NCBI GenBank assembly: GCA_024742455.1
Contig: JANSYL010000002.1
Coordinates: forward strand, 372,001-436,000
DNA from: Paracoccaceae bacterium
GTDB lineage: Bacteria > Pseudomonadota > Alphaproteobacteria > Rhodobacterales > Rhodobacteraceae
DNA: 64,000 bases
Reading direction: 5' to 3'
This document shows positions 63,910 through 64,000 of the stretch, piece by piece. The notes beneath the pieces are model-generated. The model saw nothing but the letters and a program-made list of their open reading frames with translations, ran no database searches and had not been told where the DNA came from. Every line of letters starts with the position of its first letter. Positions within the stretch are counted from its first letter, which is position 1. The translations under genes and the position numbers were made by a program.

Positions 63910-64000
63910 CCTGGCGCAGCCTGTTCCAGCCCACGATCCTGTTCGCCATGGCGCTGATGGCGGTCATCGTGATGATGATCCTGCCGGTGCCGTCCTTCAT
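63906..64000 (+). CDS. flhA: Flagellar biosynthesis protein FlhA (5' part)
   Basis: The first 31 residues of a frame that runs off the window read MTWRSLFQPTILFAMALMAV, then VMMILPVPSF. FlhA proteins begin with a short basic stretch, a membrane helix and the MILPLP-type motif, so this is most likely flhA, the large export-gate protein. The start overlaps the muramidase stop by 4 bp. Confidence 0.8.
   Translation, partial: MTWRSLFQPTILFAMALMAVIVMMILPVPSF

Overview
This 64 kb window is a high-GC, gene-dense chromosomal segment from an alphaproteobacterium, almost certainly of the Rhodobacteraceae (Rhodobacterales). The basis is protein content: a PetP/PetR-like regulator pair, DUF2794 and other family-restricted proteins, a RirA-type iron box, CtrA-like boxes on flagellar promoters, and a flagellar gene order with an SltF-like muramidase. 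No rRNA, tRNA, CRISPR array, insertion sequence or phage gene was seen. Most genes sit in short operons with 1-4 bp start/stop overlaps.

Layout. 1-10.5 kb is housekeeping metabolism: folC-accD, a CPBP protease, ilvD with a small lipoprotein, two Rhodobacterales-type unknown proteins, argG, a membrane protein and ilvA. 10.5-12.7 kb has a divergent Hpt protein and a REC-PP2C phosphatase (a phosphorelay output module), then a NUDIX gene whose 3' end overlaps the phosphatase. 12.8-17.2 kb makes surface sugars: KdsD-type isomerase, UDP-glucuronate 4-epimerase, galE and a glycosyltransferase. 17.4-24.8 kb holds hslO, a CoA-pyrophosphatase-like NUDIX, the CCA-adding enzyme, a two-gene ABC exporter and a bacterial voltage-gated sodium channel. 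25.1-30.3 kb is a minus-strand isoprenoid block (dxs, polyprenyl synthase, xseB), then a histone-deacetylase-family gene and petR/petP. ilvE follows.

Accessory islands. At 31.4-32.2 kb a lower-GC pair encodes a HEPN-fold protein and a small protein of no recognised family, translationally overlapped through a probable CTG start. At 41.7-45.5 kb an iron-binding protein gene under a RirA-like box and a convergent iron-type permease flank lower-GC DNA that holds a small Cys-rich lipoprotein and a 5'-truncated outer-membrane-protein remnant. At 45.6-48.7 kb is an arsenate operon: an ArsR-ArsC fusion, a dedicated GAPDH and ArsJ.

48.8-64 kb is flagellar: motB, flgE-flgK-flgL-flgI on plus; fliF-fliH-fliN-fliP and an unknown on minus; then fliL, a small membrane protein, a MotE-like protein, motA, a large periplasmic protein of unknown function, an SltF-like lytic transglycosylase and the start of flhA on plus. 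CtrA-like TTAA-N7-TTAA variants precede motB, flgE and the fliF/fliL divergent promoter.

The strongest candidates for something undescribed are the HEPN pair and the 701-residue stator-linked periplasmic protein. The ArsR-ArsC fusion suggests a self-contained arsenate sensor.
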